Notes: generated by a model not told the origin, from the letters alone. Shown: positions 15,869 through 24,298, counted from the first letter of the stretch. The stretch: DNA of 64,000 nt from Halorubrum aquaticum (GCF_900113615.1 NZ_FOPZ01000008.1:53641-117640); one strand, 5' to 3'. Translations and numbers: made by a program.

Positions 15869-15973
15869 GTCCCGTTATCCGGCAGGGACAGGGAAGTATC
15901 TTCCTAAAAACGGACGACGAAGCGGTGTCGGAGATCTCGGAGAGAACGGGGTCGAGAACCGCGCTATCGTCGG

Positions 15974-16639
15974 TCAGTCGATGAATCCGAGCGTCTCCTC
16001 GATGCGGCCCAACTCGGGGCCGGTCGTGTCCTCGCCGACGACGTAGCCGTCGTCGCTCGCGATGAGCCCGGAGCCGACGAGCGGCGCGCCGTAGTTGATC
16101 GTCCCGAGGTCGGCTCGGACGTCGAGGGCCTCCTCGACGGCCTGGAGCTCCGATTCGCGGGACTTTGGGTGACAGAGGACGCCCGTGTCGTTCGCGACCG
16201 CGGCGGTGCCGACCGTTCGAACGTCGGCCAGGTCGCCGCGATCGACGGGGACCGAGAGCGTCTCCTTGATCGTCGTGATCGCCTCGCGCGACAGGTCCGG
16301 GTGGACGTACGCGCCGTAGTCGTTGGCCAGAACGACGTTGCCGGCGGCGTTGATCCGGCCGGGGAGCTCGCTCACCTCGCGGTCGGCGGCCTCGGCGATG
16401 CGCTCCTTCTCGCGGTCGGTCGCACGTTCGGAGACGAGCACGCCGTTCTCGTTGCCGGCCGCGAGCGACCCGACGGTGTTGGAACCCCCGACGGTGGTCG
16501 CGAGCACGTCCGCGCCGAGCTCCGCACCGAGGTCCTCGGCGAGGTCGTCGTCGACGTCCGGCCTGACCAGGAGGAGGTCGTCGACGACGCGGGCGAAGAC
16601 CCCCACGTACGACGAGCCGGTGAAGGTCGCCCGTAACAC
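15974..16639 (-). CDS. eif6: Translation initiation factor aIF6 (ribosome anti-association factor)
   Basis: This 221-residue protein has the five-fold pentein repeat of eIF6/aIF6, which binds the large ribosomal subunit and blocks premature joining to the small one. Repeats are visible as recurring beta-turn-glycine blocks: [71 protein letters not shown] and [17 protein letters not shown]. The gene starts one base after the L31e stop and is cotranscribed with L39e and L31e. The length is typical. Confidence 0.96.
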   Translation of the reverse strand: MLRATFTGSSYVGVFARVVDDLLLVRPDVDDDLAEDLGAELGADVLATTVGGSNTVGSLAAGNENGVLVSERATDREKERIAEAADREVSELPGRINAAGNVVLANDYGAYVHPDLSREAITTIKETLSVPVDRGDLADVRTVGTAAVANDTGVLCHPKSRESELQAVEEALDVRADLGTINYGAPLVGSGLIASDDGYVVGEDTTGPELGRIEETLGFID

Positions 16640-16640
16640 G

Positions 16641-16919
16641 TTATTCGGCGTGCTCGGCTTCGACGACCGGCTCGCCGTCCTCGACGAACCGGGCCGCGCG
16701 GACGCGGAGCTTGCTCGGCGGGTTCTGCCGGCCGTTCGCCCAGACCGCCTCGTTGACCGAGGCGTCGAGGATCACGTCCTCGCCGTCGACGGAGAAGTGT
16801 TTCGCGAGGTGCTCGCGGACGATCTTCACGGCGTAGTCGGCGCGCTGCTGGACCGGCTTCTCCTTGGCGTCGCGGAGCGGGACGGTGACGACTCGCTCCT
16901 CGAAATCACTCGTGCTCAT
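16641..16919 (-). CDS. rpl31e: 50S ribosomal protein L31e
   Basis: This 92-residue large-subunit protein at the exit tunnel region begins [20 protein letters not shown] and includes [20 protein letters not shown] and [13 protein letters not shown], the hallmarks of L31e. It immediately follows L39e (adjacent stop and start) and precedes aIF6. The acidic C-terminus ([14 protein letters not shown]) is a halophilic feature. Confidence 0.96.
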   Translation of the reverse strand: MSTSDFEERVVTVPLRDAKEKPVQQRADYAVKIVREHLAKHFSVDGEDVILDASVNEAVWANGRQNPPSKLRVRAARFVEDGEPVVEAEHAE

Positions 16920-17072
16920 TTACTCGTCGAGGTCGTTCCGACGCCAGTTGCGCCGCTTGGGGTTTCGCGTGACGTTCATGTCGGTCTTCATCATTACCCA
17001 CGCAGGGACGCGGGTGTTCTGGCGCTCCGCCTTCGCCAGACGCTTCTTTTTGGCCTTCGATTTGTCTCCCAT
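16920..17072 (-). CDS. rpl39e: 50S ribosomal protein L39e
   Basis: This 50-residue basic protein, [20 protein letters not shown] followed by [30 protein letters not shown], is L39e, which lines the peptide exit tunnel. The methionine at 17072 was chosen over the frame start at 17114 because all L39e proteins begin there. It is the first gene of the ribosomal/aIF6/prefoldin/ftsY operon. The promoter probably lies in 17073-17110, where AT-rich CATAAAACCCC (TTTTATG on the minus strand) is about 25 bases upstream. Confidence 0.96.
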   Translation of the reverse strand: MGDKSKAKKKRLAKAERQNTRVPAWVMMKTDMNVTRNPKRRNWRRNDLDE

Positions 17073-17177
17073 AGTGGGCCACACTTCCGCCGGACCGCAT
17101 AAAACCCCTTCCATACGACCCCGCGTGAACGAGTCGTCACGGCGGCGGGGTGATCGACCGTCACGGCGGCGAGCCGG

Positions 17178-18326
17178 TCACCACTCGCGTTCCGCGAGCC
17201 CCGTGTAGATCCCGCGACACCGCTCGAGCACGTCGATCGAGACGCTCTCCGTCTCCGTGTGCGCCTCGCCGGGCTCGGAGGGCCCACACACGAGACACTC
17301 CGTGCCGGCCTCCGACAGCCACCCCGCGTCGGTGGCGTGCGGTTTGGTGACGTGATCGGGCCGGTCGAGCCCGCGCTCCTCGTGGACCTCGCCGGCGACC
17401 GAGAGCGCCGCGTCGGCGAACGCGTCATCACCGCAGCCCATCGGCGGGAGGTCTTGGTCGACGGTCCACTCGACGCCCGCGATCGACTCGGCACGCGCCA
17501 GATCGGCTCGCTCGCCGGGGACCGTCCGCTCGTCGATCGTCACCTCACACCGGTCGGGGATCACGTTCCAGGTGTCGCCGCCGTGGAACATCGTGACGAC
17601 GACCGATCCCTCTACGACCTCGCCGAACACCGTCGTCTCCGGCGCGTCGAGCCCGCGGACGACGTCGACGGCGTCGGAGGCGCGGTAGACCGCGTTCTCG
17701 CCCGCCTCGGGTTCGGAGGCGTGTGCGGAGGCCCCCTCCGCGACGAGCGTCGACGCGCGTCGACCCTTGTGCGCGACGACGACGTCGGTCACGTCCGGTT
17801 TCGAGTAGTTCGTCGACCCCTCAGCGACGAGCGCGTGATCGGGAACGAACCCCTCCGCTATCGCGTGTCGTGCCCCCTCGCCGCCGGTCTCCTCGCCGAC
17901 GAAGGAGGCGACCGCGAGCTCTCGACCGGCGGGCGGCGTCGCGTCTCGGAACGCGAGCAGACAGGCGGCGACCGCGCCCTTCATGTCCGCCGTCCCGCGG
18001 CCGTAGATCCGGCCGTCGCGGCGCTCGACGACGTACTCGCCGTCCGTCCCCTCGCCGGTCGTCTGTCGCTCCGCGGGCGGGACCACGTCGTGGTGGCCGA
18101 CGAGCGCGAACGTCTCCGCGTCGGGATCGGTTCCCGACCCGCCGTCGAGAGGGTCCCCGCTACCGCCCGCCCGCTTGTACGCGAGCACGTTGCCGACGGC
18201 GTCGCGCTCGACGGCGGCGTCGGTCTCCGATCGGAGCCACTCCTCGATGGCGTCGCCGGCGGCGGCCTCGTCCTCGTGGGAGGGGATCGAGACCAGCCGT
18301 TCGGTCAGGTCCGCGAGTTCGCTCAT
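17178..18326 (-). CDS. M20-family peptidase/deacylase (DapE/ArgE-like)
   Basis: This 382-residue zinc-dependent hydrolase of the M20 family removes acyl groups from amino acids or cleaves short peptides. Motifs: FALVGHHDVVPPAE (metal ligand His-Asp), YGRGTADMKGAVAA (bridging Asp), FVGEETGGEGARHA (catalytic Glu pair) and KPHATDAGWLSEAG near the C-terminus. A dimerisation lid (residues about 175-290) is intact. A DapE role (succinyl-diaminopimelate) or ArgE role (acetylornithine) cannot be separated by motif; haloarchaea often have several paralogues. It stands alone on the minus strand, divergent from the toxin-antitoxin-like pair. Confidence 0.88.
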   Translation of the reverse strand: MSELADLTERLVSIPSHEDEAAAGDAIEEWLRSETDAAVERDAVGNVLAYKRAGGSGDPLDGGSGTDPDAETFALVGHHDVVPPAERQTTGEGTDGEYVVERRDGRIYGRGTADMKGAVAACLLAFRDATPPAGRELAVASFVGEETGGEGARHAIAEGFVPDHALVAEGSTNYSKPDVTDVVVAHKGRRASTLVAEGASAHASEPEAGENAVYRASDAVDVVRGLDAPETTVFGEVVEGSVVVTMFHGGDTWNVIPDRCEVTIDERTVPGERADLARAESIAGVEWTVDQDLPPMGCGDDAFADAALSVAGEVHEERGLDRPDHVTKPHATDAGWLSEAGTECLVCGPSEPGEAHTETESVSIDVLERCRGIYTGLAEREW

Positions 18327-18452
18327 ACGGGCCCGTCGGAGGACGACTACTTAAATACGGCCGAGAGGCTTCGTTGAAATCCTCAGAAAATGAGAGGTTC
18401 CATCTCGGTGCGGTCAGTACAGGGAAACCTGATACAGTGCCCAGTAACAATC

Positions 18453-18458
18453 TTTATT
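18453..18458 (+). promoter_or_regulatory. TATA box of the winged-helix/PIN pair
   Basis: TTTATT lies 29-34 bases upstream of the ATG at 18487 in an AT-rich tract that begins around 18360, where the base composition drops relative to the M20 gene. It is consistent with an independent promoter for an acquired module. Confidence 0.45.
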
Positions 18459-18486
18459 GCGAATTGCCTACAACTCGCTACTAACA

Positions 18487-19002
18487 ATGGCAACCAAAGA
18501 AGCAAACTGGGATACTCCCCTCGATACGGGCGGTGAAGCATTCGAGCTCCTCGGAAACGCCCGTAAAGCATGGATCTATACGTATATCCACCACCATCCA
18601 TCAACAACAATTCAAGACATCGTCGAGACGCTCGAGCTTCCACAACGGACGGTCTACGAGTATATCGACGATCTCGAAACCGCGGGCTTCATTGACCAGT
18701 CAAACGACGGCCGCCCAGCAGAATACACGGCTCATGACATCGATCTCCAGTTAATAGATGGCGACACCAAACGGCAGATCACACCTGAGCTAGTTGAGGC
18801 GATTGCCCGTCGCACACGAGACGAAGATATCGATACGTACGTCGATCGTCACGGGTTGGATGGGCTCGCCGTCGCGCTGGAATACGCTCGCGAATACGTC
18901 GATGGATCGGTTACGCATCAGATTATGGCTCGAGAACAAGAACTCTCGTCCCTCGAAGCAGGCGTTATCTTGGATGCTCTCCGACCTGTCTTTGAGGATT
19001 AA
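18487..19002 (+). CDS. Winged-helix antitoxin-like protein (DUF7437-type)
   Basis: This 171-residue protein carries a winged-helix DNA-binding domain at residues about 17-75 (AFELLGNARKAWIYTYIHHH, then TIQDIVETLELPQRTVYEYIDDLETAGFI), followed by an acidic helical region (residues 100-171). It is intact and ends 6 bases before the PIN-domain reading frame at 19009. Haloarchaeal genomes carry many such wHTH plus PIN pairs, proposed to act as toxin-antitoxin modules with the wHTH protein as antitoxin and autorepressor. The codon use is AT-richer than in the flanking core genes. Its function is inferred from pairing. Confidence 0.75.
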   Translation: MATKEANWDTPLDTGGEAFELLGNARKAWIYTYIHHHPSTTIQDIVETLELPQRTVYEYIDDLETAGFIDQSNDGRPAEYTAHDIDLQLIDGDTKRQITPELVEAIARRTRDEDIDTYVDRHGLDGLAVALEYAREYVDGSVTHQIMAREQELSSLEAGVILDALRPVFED

Positions 19003-19008
19003 CTCGGG

Positions 19009-19552
19009 ATGAAATACGACGAAGCCGTCGTTTTCATCGACTCGTCCGTCCTCATCAGCTGTGGTCGGCGCGAGAGTACACGCTTTCAGGCTCTTGCTCG
19101 AGAAGCTCGCCAGCGCGAAACGGTCTTTCGTATTTCGCCACAGGTGTATGCAGAGGTGACTGGGGATCCATCTCTAGATGAATACACAGCGGGTGATTCT
19201 GCTGTTGACAAAGCACTCCAAGAGGGATGGATGAAAGTAACTGAAAGCCCGTCCTATTCGGACTCGGATATCTCAACAGTGATGGATCAGGCACGGGATT
19301 CATCGCGAATGCCAGTAACCGATCAGAAGATCTCATCGAAAAAGCGGATACGGAAATGGTCGGATTAGCGCTTGAACTGCTTCGTAATGATACTGTGGAT
19401 CGGGTGATACTCGTAACGAACGACATCCCACTTGGCGAAGCGGCTGAATCGTTACTCCCACAAGATGGGTCGACAATTGGCAAATCACTTGGCTTCGCGG
19501 TGGCGAACTTGCGGATGAGCTCGGCGAGGATTTTGTATCCGAATTTGACTGA
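19009..19552 (+). pseudogene. PIN-domain (VapC-like) toxin, broken by two frameshifts
   Basis: The first frame gives VVFIDSSVLISCGRRES (PIN motif with the first catalytic Asp) and reads to a stop at 19366. From about 19301 a second frame continues the protein sense as IANASNRSEDLIEKADTEMV, then GLALELL and VILVTNDIPLGEAAESLL (the TND aspartate of the PIN C-terminal half). A third frame from about 19475 gives QITWLRGGELADELGEDFV and stops at 19552. Each shift equals one lost base. Joined, the three frames make a protein of about 180 residues, typical for these archaeal PIN proteins. It is either a decayed toxin beside an intact antitoxin, or two homopolymer sequencing errors (TT at 19301, GGG near 19469). 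Confidence 0.8.
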
Positions 19553-19596
19553 GTCAGTCGTATAGCCTCTTTGAACTGGCAGAACTATCAGTGATC

Positions 19597-19665
19597 AATA
19601 AGCACTCTTCAGCGACCAGCCGGTTCGGACGAAAACATGTCTGAAGAAGAGGGTTTCAACGGAAC
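19597..19665 (+). repeat. AT-rich repeat shared with 58733-58800
   Basis: GCACTCTTCAGCGACCAG at 19602-19619 occurs identically at 58738-58755. The match extends 5 bases upstream with one mismatch and weakly for about 30 bases downstream (GACGA-AA-AT-TCT-AAGA). Both copies sit immediately after a decayed accessory gene (PIN pseudogene; small membrane protein beside the broken integrase). It is probably the end of a mobile element or a small non-autonomous repeat; it has no coding potential. Confidence 0.6.
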
Positions 19666-19697
19666 CGGTCGGGAGGGCTCACGCCGGTACGGTCCGG

Positions 19698-19982
19698 TCA
19701 CGTCGTGAACAGTTCGGTGTCGTCGGGGACCGCGAACAGCCCCATCCTGACGCCGGCGTCGAGCCAGCCGTAGCCGTACGAGTAGGACGCGAGCGCGTTG
19801 ACCGGGTCGCCGTTCGCCCGGAAGTGGCGGCCGTCCTCCAGGTAGGACGCCGCCATCTCGGCGACGTCGGCGGCGGCGTCACCGAGCGGGGTGTCCGCCG
19901 GCGGTCGGGGGTCCGCCGCGTCGAGTGCGTCGGCGAGCATCCGCTCGTACCGGTCCGTCTTCTCCTCGAGGTCGGCGCTCAT
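19698..19982 (-). CDS. DUF357 domain protein
   Basis: This 94-residue helical protein (MSADLEEKTDRYERMLADAL, ending ASYSYGYGWLDAGVRMGLFA and VPDDTELFTT) matches DUF357, a short archaeal family of two to three helices found alone or fused to nucleotide-binding proteins. The Y-x-Y-G-x-x-W-L-D-A motif near residue 70 is its clearest mark. The methionine at 19982 was chosen because the frame upstream lacks similarity. The function is unknown. The gene borders the AT-rich island and has normal high-GC codons, marking the return to core DNA. Confidence 0.85.
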   Translation of the reverse strand: MSADLEEKTDRYERMLADALDAADPRPPADTPLGDAAADVAEMAASYLEDGRHFRANGDPVNALASYSYGYGWLDAGVRMGLFAVPDDTELFTT

Positions 19983-20272
19983 ACCGTTCCGTTCGCGGGG
20001 ACGACCAAAAGTCATCGTCACTCCCATCACCTCCTCGCCCGGCGTCCCGGTTTCCCCACCCTCCCCGCCTCGGTTTCCGCTCAGCGGCGTCCTTTGATCA
20101 TTCGAGTGAATGACGGATCCCTTTTCGGTCGAGCGACGACGTGTTCCCGGTCGGTGTGCCTCTGACAAACACGTCCGACCGCATCTTTTTCGAACGTCCT
20201 CGGTTCACGTCCGATCGCTACGTTCCGGACCGAACACGGAGCTATAGGACCCTCCGGCGTGTAGTCGACGGC

Positions 20273-20347
20273 ATGTCCGAGCCCGACGTCGTCGAGTCGA
20301 CCGACGAGATCGAGCGCGCGCCTCGCCGAACGGGGCGGCATGACTGA
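20273..20347 (+). CDS. Possible 24-residue leaderless peptide upstream of a membrane protein gene
   Basis: MSEPDVVESTDEIERAPRRT plus four residues overlaps the next gene by 8 bases. A TATA-like GCTATAGGA lies about 26-33 bases upstream, so a leaderless transcript would begin at this ATG rather than at the membrane-protein ATG at 20340. It could be a translated leader that couples translation of the membrane protein. It is short, so support is weak. The rest of the gap 19983-20272 shows nothing recognisable. Confidence 0.3.
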   Translation: MSEPDVVESTDEIERAPRRTGRHD

Positions 20348-21308
20348 CCGGCTGCGCCGCCTCGAGCGCTGGTTCCTGTTGCGCGCGAACCGGTTCCTCG
20401 TCGCCGGGACGCTGACCGCGGCCGTGTTCGTCGCGTTCGTGCTCGTCGTCTCCGAGCTCCCTCCGCCGTTCGTCGAGCGGATGAGTTCGAGCGACCCGGT
20501 CGAGACGCTGTTCGGAACGATGATCACGGTCGTCGTGACCGGGACGACGCTCGTCGTCACGATCGGCCAACTCGTACTCACCCAGGAGAACGGCCCGCTC
20601 GGCGACCAACAGGACCGAATGCGCAACTCGATGGACGTGCGGGAGTCCATGGCCGAACTGATCGGCTCCCCCGTCTCGACGGACCCCGCCGTCTTCCTCG
20701 GCGACATCGTCGAGACCGTCGCCGACCGGGCCGAGGAGCTTCGGACGTCCGTCGGCGGCTCGGACGACGGCGACTTCGGGAACGAGATCGAGGCGTTCAC
20801 CGAGGACGTCGTCCAGAACGCAGGCGCGGTGACGGAACGACTCGACGGCGCTCGATTCGGTTCCTTCGACGTGGTCTCGGCCGCGCTCCACTTCGATTAC
20901 AGCCGGAAGCTCGCGCGGATCGAGCACCTCTCGGCCGAGTACGAGGGGTCGATCTCGGAGAACGAGCACGTGCTGCTCGACGATCTGGGGGCGCTGTTGT
21001 CGCTTTACGGTCCGGCACGGGAACACGTCAAGACGCTGTACTTCCAGTGGGCGCTCATCGCCCTCTCACAGCAGATCCTCTACGCGGCCGTGCCCGCCGT
21101 GGTCGTCGCCGGCGTCACCCTCACGGTCGTCGACGCCACGACGTTCCCGGGAGTGACGCTCGGGATCGACCACGTCGTCGTCGCGGTCGGAGCGGCGTTC
21201 GCCGTGACGCTACTTCCGTTCATGCTGTTCGTCTCGTACGTCCTCCGGATCCTCACGGTCGCGAAGTGGACGCTCGCCATCGAACCGCTGGTCCTACGGG
21301 ACGAGTGA
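20340..21308 (+). CDS. Haloarchaeal multi-pass membrane protein of unknown function
   Basis: This 322-residue protein has two hydrophobic segments near residues 20-45 and 58-82, a soluble acidic domain of about 140 residues in the middle (residues 95-230, helical, including ENEHVLLDDLGALLSLYGPA), and two more hydrophobic segments near 240-270 and 275-305. There is no catalytic motif. The overall design, two membrane hairpins around a cytosolic helical domain, resembles uncharacterised haloarchaeal membrane proteins. It is followed after 73 bases by a 43-residue membrane protein. Confidence 0.7.
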   Translation: MTDRLRRLERWFLLRANRFLVAGTLTAAVFVAFVLVVSELPPPFVERMSSSDPVETLFGTMITVVVTGTTLVVTIGQLVLTQENGPLGDQQDRMRNSMDVRESMAELIGSPVSTDPAVFLGDIVETVADRAEELRTSVGGSDDGDFGNEIEAFTEDVVQNAGAVTERLDGARFGSFDVVSAALHFDYSRKLARIEHLSAEYEGSISENEHVLLDDLGALLSLYGPAREHVKTLYFQWALIALSQQILYAAVPAVVVAGVTLTVVDATTFPGVTLGIDHVVVAVGAAFAVTLLPFMLFVSYVLRILTVAKWTLAIEPLVLRDE

Positions 21309-21381
21309 CCAGGTCCGCGTTCCCTCCTCCCCTCGACATGAAAGCCGACGTTTTATATCCCGGCTGAGCGATGGCTCTCGC

Positions 21382-21513
21382 ATGAGCATCGGGAAGATCC
21401 TCAGCGGAGAAGACCTCACCATGCGACGCGCGGGGATCATCATGGTCGGCTGGATCGCGTTCGTCTGTATCGTCTCGGTTCTGCTCCTCCTCTTCACGGC
21501 ATTCAGAGTCTGA
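21382..21513 (+). CDS. Small single-pass membrane protein, 43 residues
   Basis: The product MSIGKILSGEDLTMRRAGII continues into the helix MVGWIAFVCIVSVLLLLFTA and ends FRV. A charged N-terminus of 15 residues precedes one strong hydrophobic helix. An AT-rich TTTTATAT box lies at 21351-21358, 24-31 bases upstream of the ATG at 21382, so the start is well supported as leaderless. No family is recognised. Confidence 0.6.
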   Translation: MSIGKILSGEDLTMRRAGIIMVGWIAFVCIVSVLLLLFTAFRV

Positions 21514-21560
21514 AACGCCGGCCGCCCCGCAGTTCGAGACCCGAACCGACCGGGAACACG

Positions 21561-21633
21561 TCGACGGACCCGAGAGGCCTCGACGGACCCGAGAGGCCTC
21601 GACGGACCCGAGAGGCCTCGACGAGCCCGAGAC
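21561..21633. repeat. 19-bp tandem repeat, three exact copies plus a degenerate fourth
   Basis: TCGACGGACCCGAGAGGCC is repeated head to tail at 21561-21579, 21580-21598 and 21599-21617, with a divergent fourth copy to 21633. It lies in the 155-base gap upstream of the pirin gene (start 21669). Such exact copies suggest recent slippage. AGGCCT is palindromic at each junction. Confidence 0.85.
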
Positions 21634-21668
21634 ACCGTCTATTTGTGCGTCGCTCCCGTACCGTTCCC

Positions 21669-22424
21669 ATGAGCACCGGATCGACGGCGACGCTTCACAC
21701 GGCCCCACGATCGGCGGTCAGCCAGGACCAGGGGAAGTTCCGCACGCGGTTCAACTTCCCCGGCCGGCTCCGTCCCGACCACGACGACCACGGGTACGGC
21801 CCCCTCTCGACGGTCGTCGAGTCGTTCATGGACCCGGGAACGCTGATCCCGATGCACCAACACCGCAACGAGGAGATCGTCTCGTGGGTGCCCGCGGGCG
21901 TGATGCGTCACGACGACCGCCTGGGCAACGAGCTCGTCACCGACGCCGACCACCTCATGGTTATGAACGCCGGCGATGGGTTCTGGCACGAGGAGCGCAC
22001 CCTCGCCGACGACCCGCCCCTGCGCATGCTCCAGATCTTCGTTCGCCCGCACGAACTCGACCTCCCCTCGGGGATCCAGCACGAGCCGATCCCGGAGCCG
22101 GTCGCTGGCGAGTGGCGACACCTGTTCGGTCCCGAAGGTTCCGACGCCCCGCTTTCGGTCCGCAACGAGGTCCACCTCCACGACGTCCGCCTCGAGGCGG
22201 GCCAGCAGGTCGATCTCCCAACCGAGGACGGCTGGGACACGTACTTCTACGTGTTCGACGGGACCGTCTCCGGGGGCGGCGAGACCCTCGAACCGACCGA
22301 GAGCGGGCTGCTCGTCGGCGACGGGGCCGAACTCACGCTGACCGCCGACGCCGACGCGACGCTCGTCGCGTTCCGCATCGACCCCGACGCGCCGGTCACC
22401 CGCCAGGGGACGATCGGCCGCTGA
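21669..22424 (+). CDS. Pirin family protein
   Basis: This 251-residue bicupin matches pirin. The N-terminal cupin carries the metal-binding pattern MDPGTLIPMHQHRNEEIVSW (His and Glu ligands) and GDGFWHEERT; the C-terminal cupin runs from about residue 160 (LHDVRLEAGQQVDLPTEDGW). Pirins bind iron and act as quercetin dioxygenase-like or redox-sensing proteins. Archaeal members have no established role. The start at 21669 (MSTGSTATL) was chosen over a frame start 24 bases upstream because a TATTTG box lies about 30 bases before it. Confidence 0.9.
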   Translation: MSTGSTATLHTAPRSAVSQDQGKFRTRFNFPGRLRPDHDDHGYGPLSTVVESFMDPGTLIPMHQHRNEEIVSWVPAGVMRHDDRLGNELVTDADHLMVMNAGDGFWHEERTLADDPPLRMLQIFVRPHELDLPSGIQHEPIPEPVAGEWRHLFGPEGSDAPLSVRNEVHLHDVRLEAGQQVDLPTEDGWDTYFYVFDGTVSGGGETLEPTESGLLVGDGAELTLTADADATLVAFRIDPDAPVTRQGTIGR

Positions 22425-22491
22425 CCCGGCACGGGACGATCGACGGATCGGGGAGCGGTACGGTTTTGTCGATCCGTCGGCTCGACCGACC

Positions 22492-23628
22492 ATGGATACG
22501 GGCGCCATCCGTTCGGTCCTCGCGGGATCGAAGGTCAGGATCGCTCTCCTCGGGATACTCGTCGTCGTCGGGAGCGTCGGCGGGGCGTTCGCGCTCGGCG
22601 TGCTCGGGACGCCGAGCGTCGCGGCGGTCGACAACACGTTCGGCGACGTCACGGCGGCGGAGACGACCATCGAGACGGACCTCGTCGTCTCGAACCCCAA
22701 CCCCGTCGGGATCGGGCTCGGCGGCGTCTCGGTGAACTACACGGTCTCGATGAACTCGATCGAGATGGCACAGGGCGGGCGCGAGGGGATCCGGATCGGA
22801 ACCGGGAACTCCACGCTGGCGTTCGAGACCCGGATGCGAAACGACGCGATCCCGGCGTGGTGGACCAGCCACCTCCGAAACGACGAACGGACGACCGTCG
22901 AGATCGACGCGACCGCCGCCTCGGACCGGCTCGGACGGGGCGTGGACTTCACTCGAACCCGCGGGATCGAGACGGACCTCCTCGGCGCGTTCGACTCCGA
23001 GGAGACGCGGCCGGTGAACGCCGGGAGCCCCCTCGTCGACGACCCGGTACTCTACGTCAACGAGACGCGCGGCCGGTGGGGATCGGTCTCCGAGGCCGAG
23101 ACGCCGATCGACATGGCGTTCGTGGTCTACAACCCGAACCTCGAGCCCTACGTCGTCACCGAGATCGGCTACGACGTCACGATGAACGACGTCGAGATGG
23201 GATCCGGACGGACCGACGAGGAGTACGTGATCCCCTCTCGGAGCTCCGAGACCGTCGAGCTCACTACGGTCCTCGACAACGAGCGACTCGACGAGTGGTG
23301 GGTCACCCACCTCGACGAGGAGGTTCACGCCCACCAAGTGAGCGAGCTCCGGATCGAGTTCTACGTCGTGATCGAGGGCCCGACCGGCGAGGAACTCACC
23401 GTTCCGCTGGACGCACTCACCTACGAGGAGACGATCGAGACCGACGTCTTCGACGAGGGCGAGGACGTCCGCGACTCCACGAGCGCGAGCGACGGTGGAA
23501 CCGAAACCGGCGGCGACGGCGGCTCCACCGACGCGGACGGTGGATCTTCCGACGACGGCACGACCGACGGCAGCACCGACGACGGAAACGAGACGGGCTC
23601 TGACGACGACGGCGTCCTCCCGCTGTGA
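22492..23628 (+). CDS. Exported or membrane-anchored LEA14-like (WHy domain) protein
   Basis: This 378-residue protein has an N-terminal hydrophobic anchor (IALLGILVVVGSVGGAFALG, residues about 18-37) followed by two LEA type 2/WHy-like beta domains in tandem. Domain 1 contains TDLVVSNPNPVGIGLGGVSV (near 65-85) and domain 2 contains MAFVVYNPNLEPYVVTEIGY (near 205-225); the NPNP/NPN turn is the family signature. The C-terminal 60 residues are a low-complexity Asp/Gly/Ser/Thr tail. Such LEA14 proteins are linked to desiccation and stress. Two domains in one polypeptide suggest internal duplication. The gene is alone on the plus strand. Confidence 0.85.
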   Translation: MDTGAIRSVLAGSKVRIALLGILVVVGSVGGAFALGVLGTPSVAAVDNTFGDVTAAETTIETDLVVSNPNPVGIGLGGVSVNYTVSMNSIEMAQGGREGIRIGTGNSTLAFETRMRNDAIPAWWTSHLRNDERTTVEIDATAASDRLGRGVDFTRTRGIETDLLGAFDSEETRPVNAGSPLVDDPVLYVNETRGRWGSVSEAETPIDMAFVVYNPNLEPYVVTEIGYDVTMNDVEMGSGRTDEEYVIPSRSSETVELTTVLDNERLDEWWVTHLDEEVHAHQVSELRIEFYVVIEGPTGEELTVPLDALTYEETIETDVFDEGEDVRDSTSASDGGTETGGDGGSTDADGGSSDDGTTDGSTDDGNETGSDDDGVLPL

Positions 23629-23648
23629 TGGACGGGGAACTCGAACGC

Positions 23649-23849
23649 TCAGCTCCCGCCGTGCCGCTGTAACAGAAGCGTCGCGACGCCGAAGGCGAGG
23701 CCGCCGAACGTTCCCGTGACGACGGCGTCGACCGCGCGTCCGTCGGCGAAGGTGAACTCGACGACGCCCGCGACGACGATCCAGACGACGACGGTCGAGA
23801 GGAGGTACCGAAGCGGGTTCGAGCGATCGAGATCGAGGGAGGGCGTCAT
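23649..23849 (-). CDS. Small two-helix membrane protein, 66 residues
   Basis: The product has two hydrophobic helices (YLLSTVVVWIVVAGVVEFTF and GTFGGLAFGVATLLLQR) joined by a short charged loop. Its ATG overlaps the stop of the upstream DUF5804-like gene by 4 bases, so the two are translationally coupled. No family is recognised. Confidence 0.7.
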   Translation of the reverse strand: MTPSLDLDRSNPLRYLLSTVVVWIVVAGVVEFTFADGRAVDAVVTGTFGGLAFGVATLLLQRHGGS

Positions 23850-24298
23850 CCCGAGAACTCGGTCTCGCTCACCCGGACGACGAGCGTCTCCTCCACGTCA
23901 CGGAGGTCGTACTCGGGGGTCTCGCCCTGCGTCCGACGGACGAACAGCGGCTCGACCGGCTCGCCGTCGACGAGTCCGAACACCTTCAGTCGCTGGTCGG
24001 TCTCCTCGGGCGGCACCTCGCCGTCGCGGACCTCGCGTGCGAGGTCACGGGAGAGCCACTCGGTTCGGGAGACGGACGGTTCCAGGACGATCGCCTCGGC
24101 GACGAAGCGGACGAGATACCACTCGAGGTCGTTGAGAAGCGACACCGCCGAGCCGAGGCTCACGGTGTCGACGGCGACGCTGTTCGCGAACGGCTCGGCG
24201 ATCTCGTAGGTCGCGAGCGCTTCCCGCGCGGTCTCGCGGGACAGCAACTCGTAGCTCAGGTTCACGTCGGACTCGCCGAGGAGACACACCCGCGTCAC
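23846..24298 (-). CDS. Haloarchaeal conserved protein (DUF5804-like)
   Basis: About 150 residues beginning VTRVCLLGESDVNLSYELLS and including SLGSAVSLLNDLEWYLVRFV and VFGLVDGEPVEPLFVRR. I recall this pattern from a widespread haloarchaeal family of unknown function (DUF5804), but the name is given with moderate certainty. The GTG at 24298 is preferred because the family starts there and it leaves room for a promoter between this gene and the divergent kinase; an ATG at 24349 would extend it by 17 residues. It is coupled by ATGA to the small membrane-protein gene. Confidence 0.7.
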   Translation of the reverse strand: MTRVCLLGESDVNLSYELLSRETAREALATYEIAEPFANSVAVDTVSLGSAVSLLNDLEWYLVRFVAEAIVLEPSVSRTEWLSRDLAREVRDGEVPPEETDQRLKVFGLVDGEPVEPLFVRRTQGETPEYDLRDVEETLVVRVSETEFSG

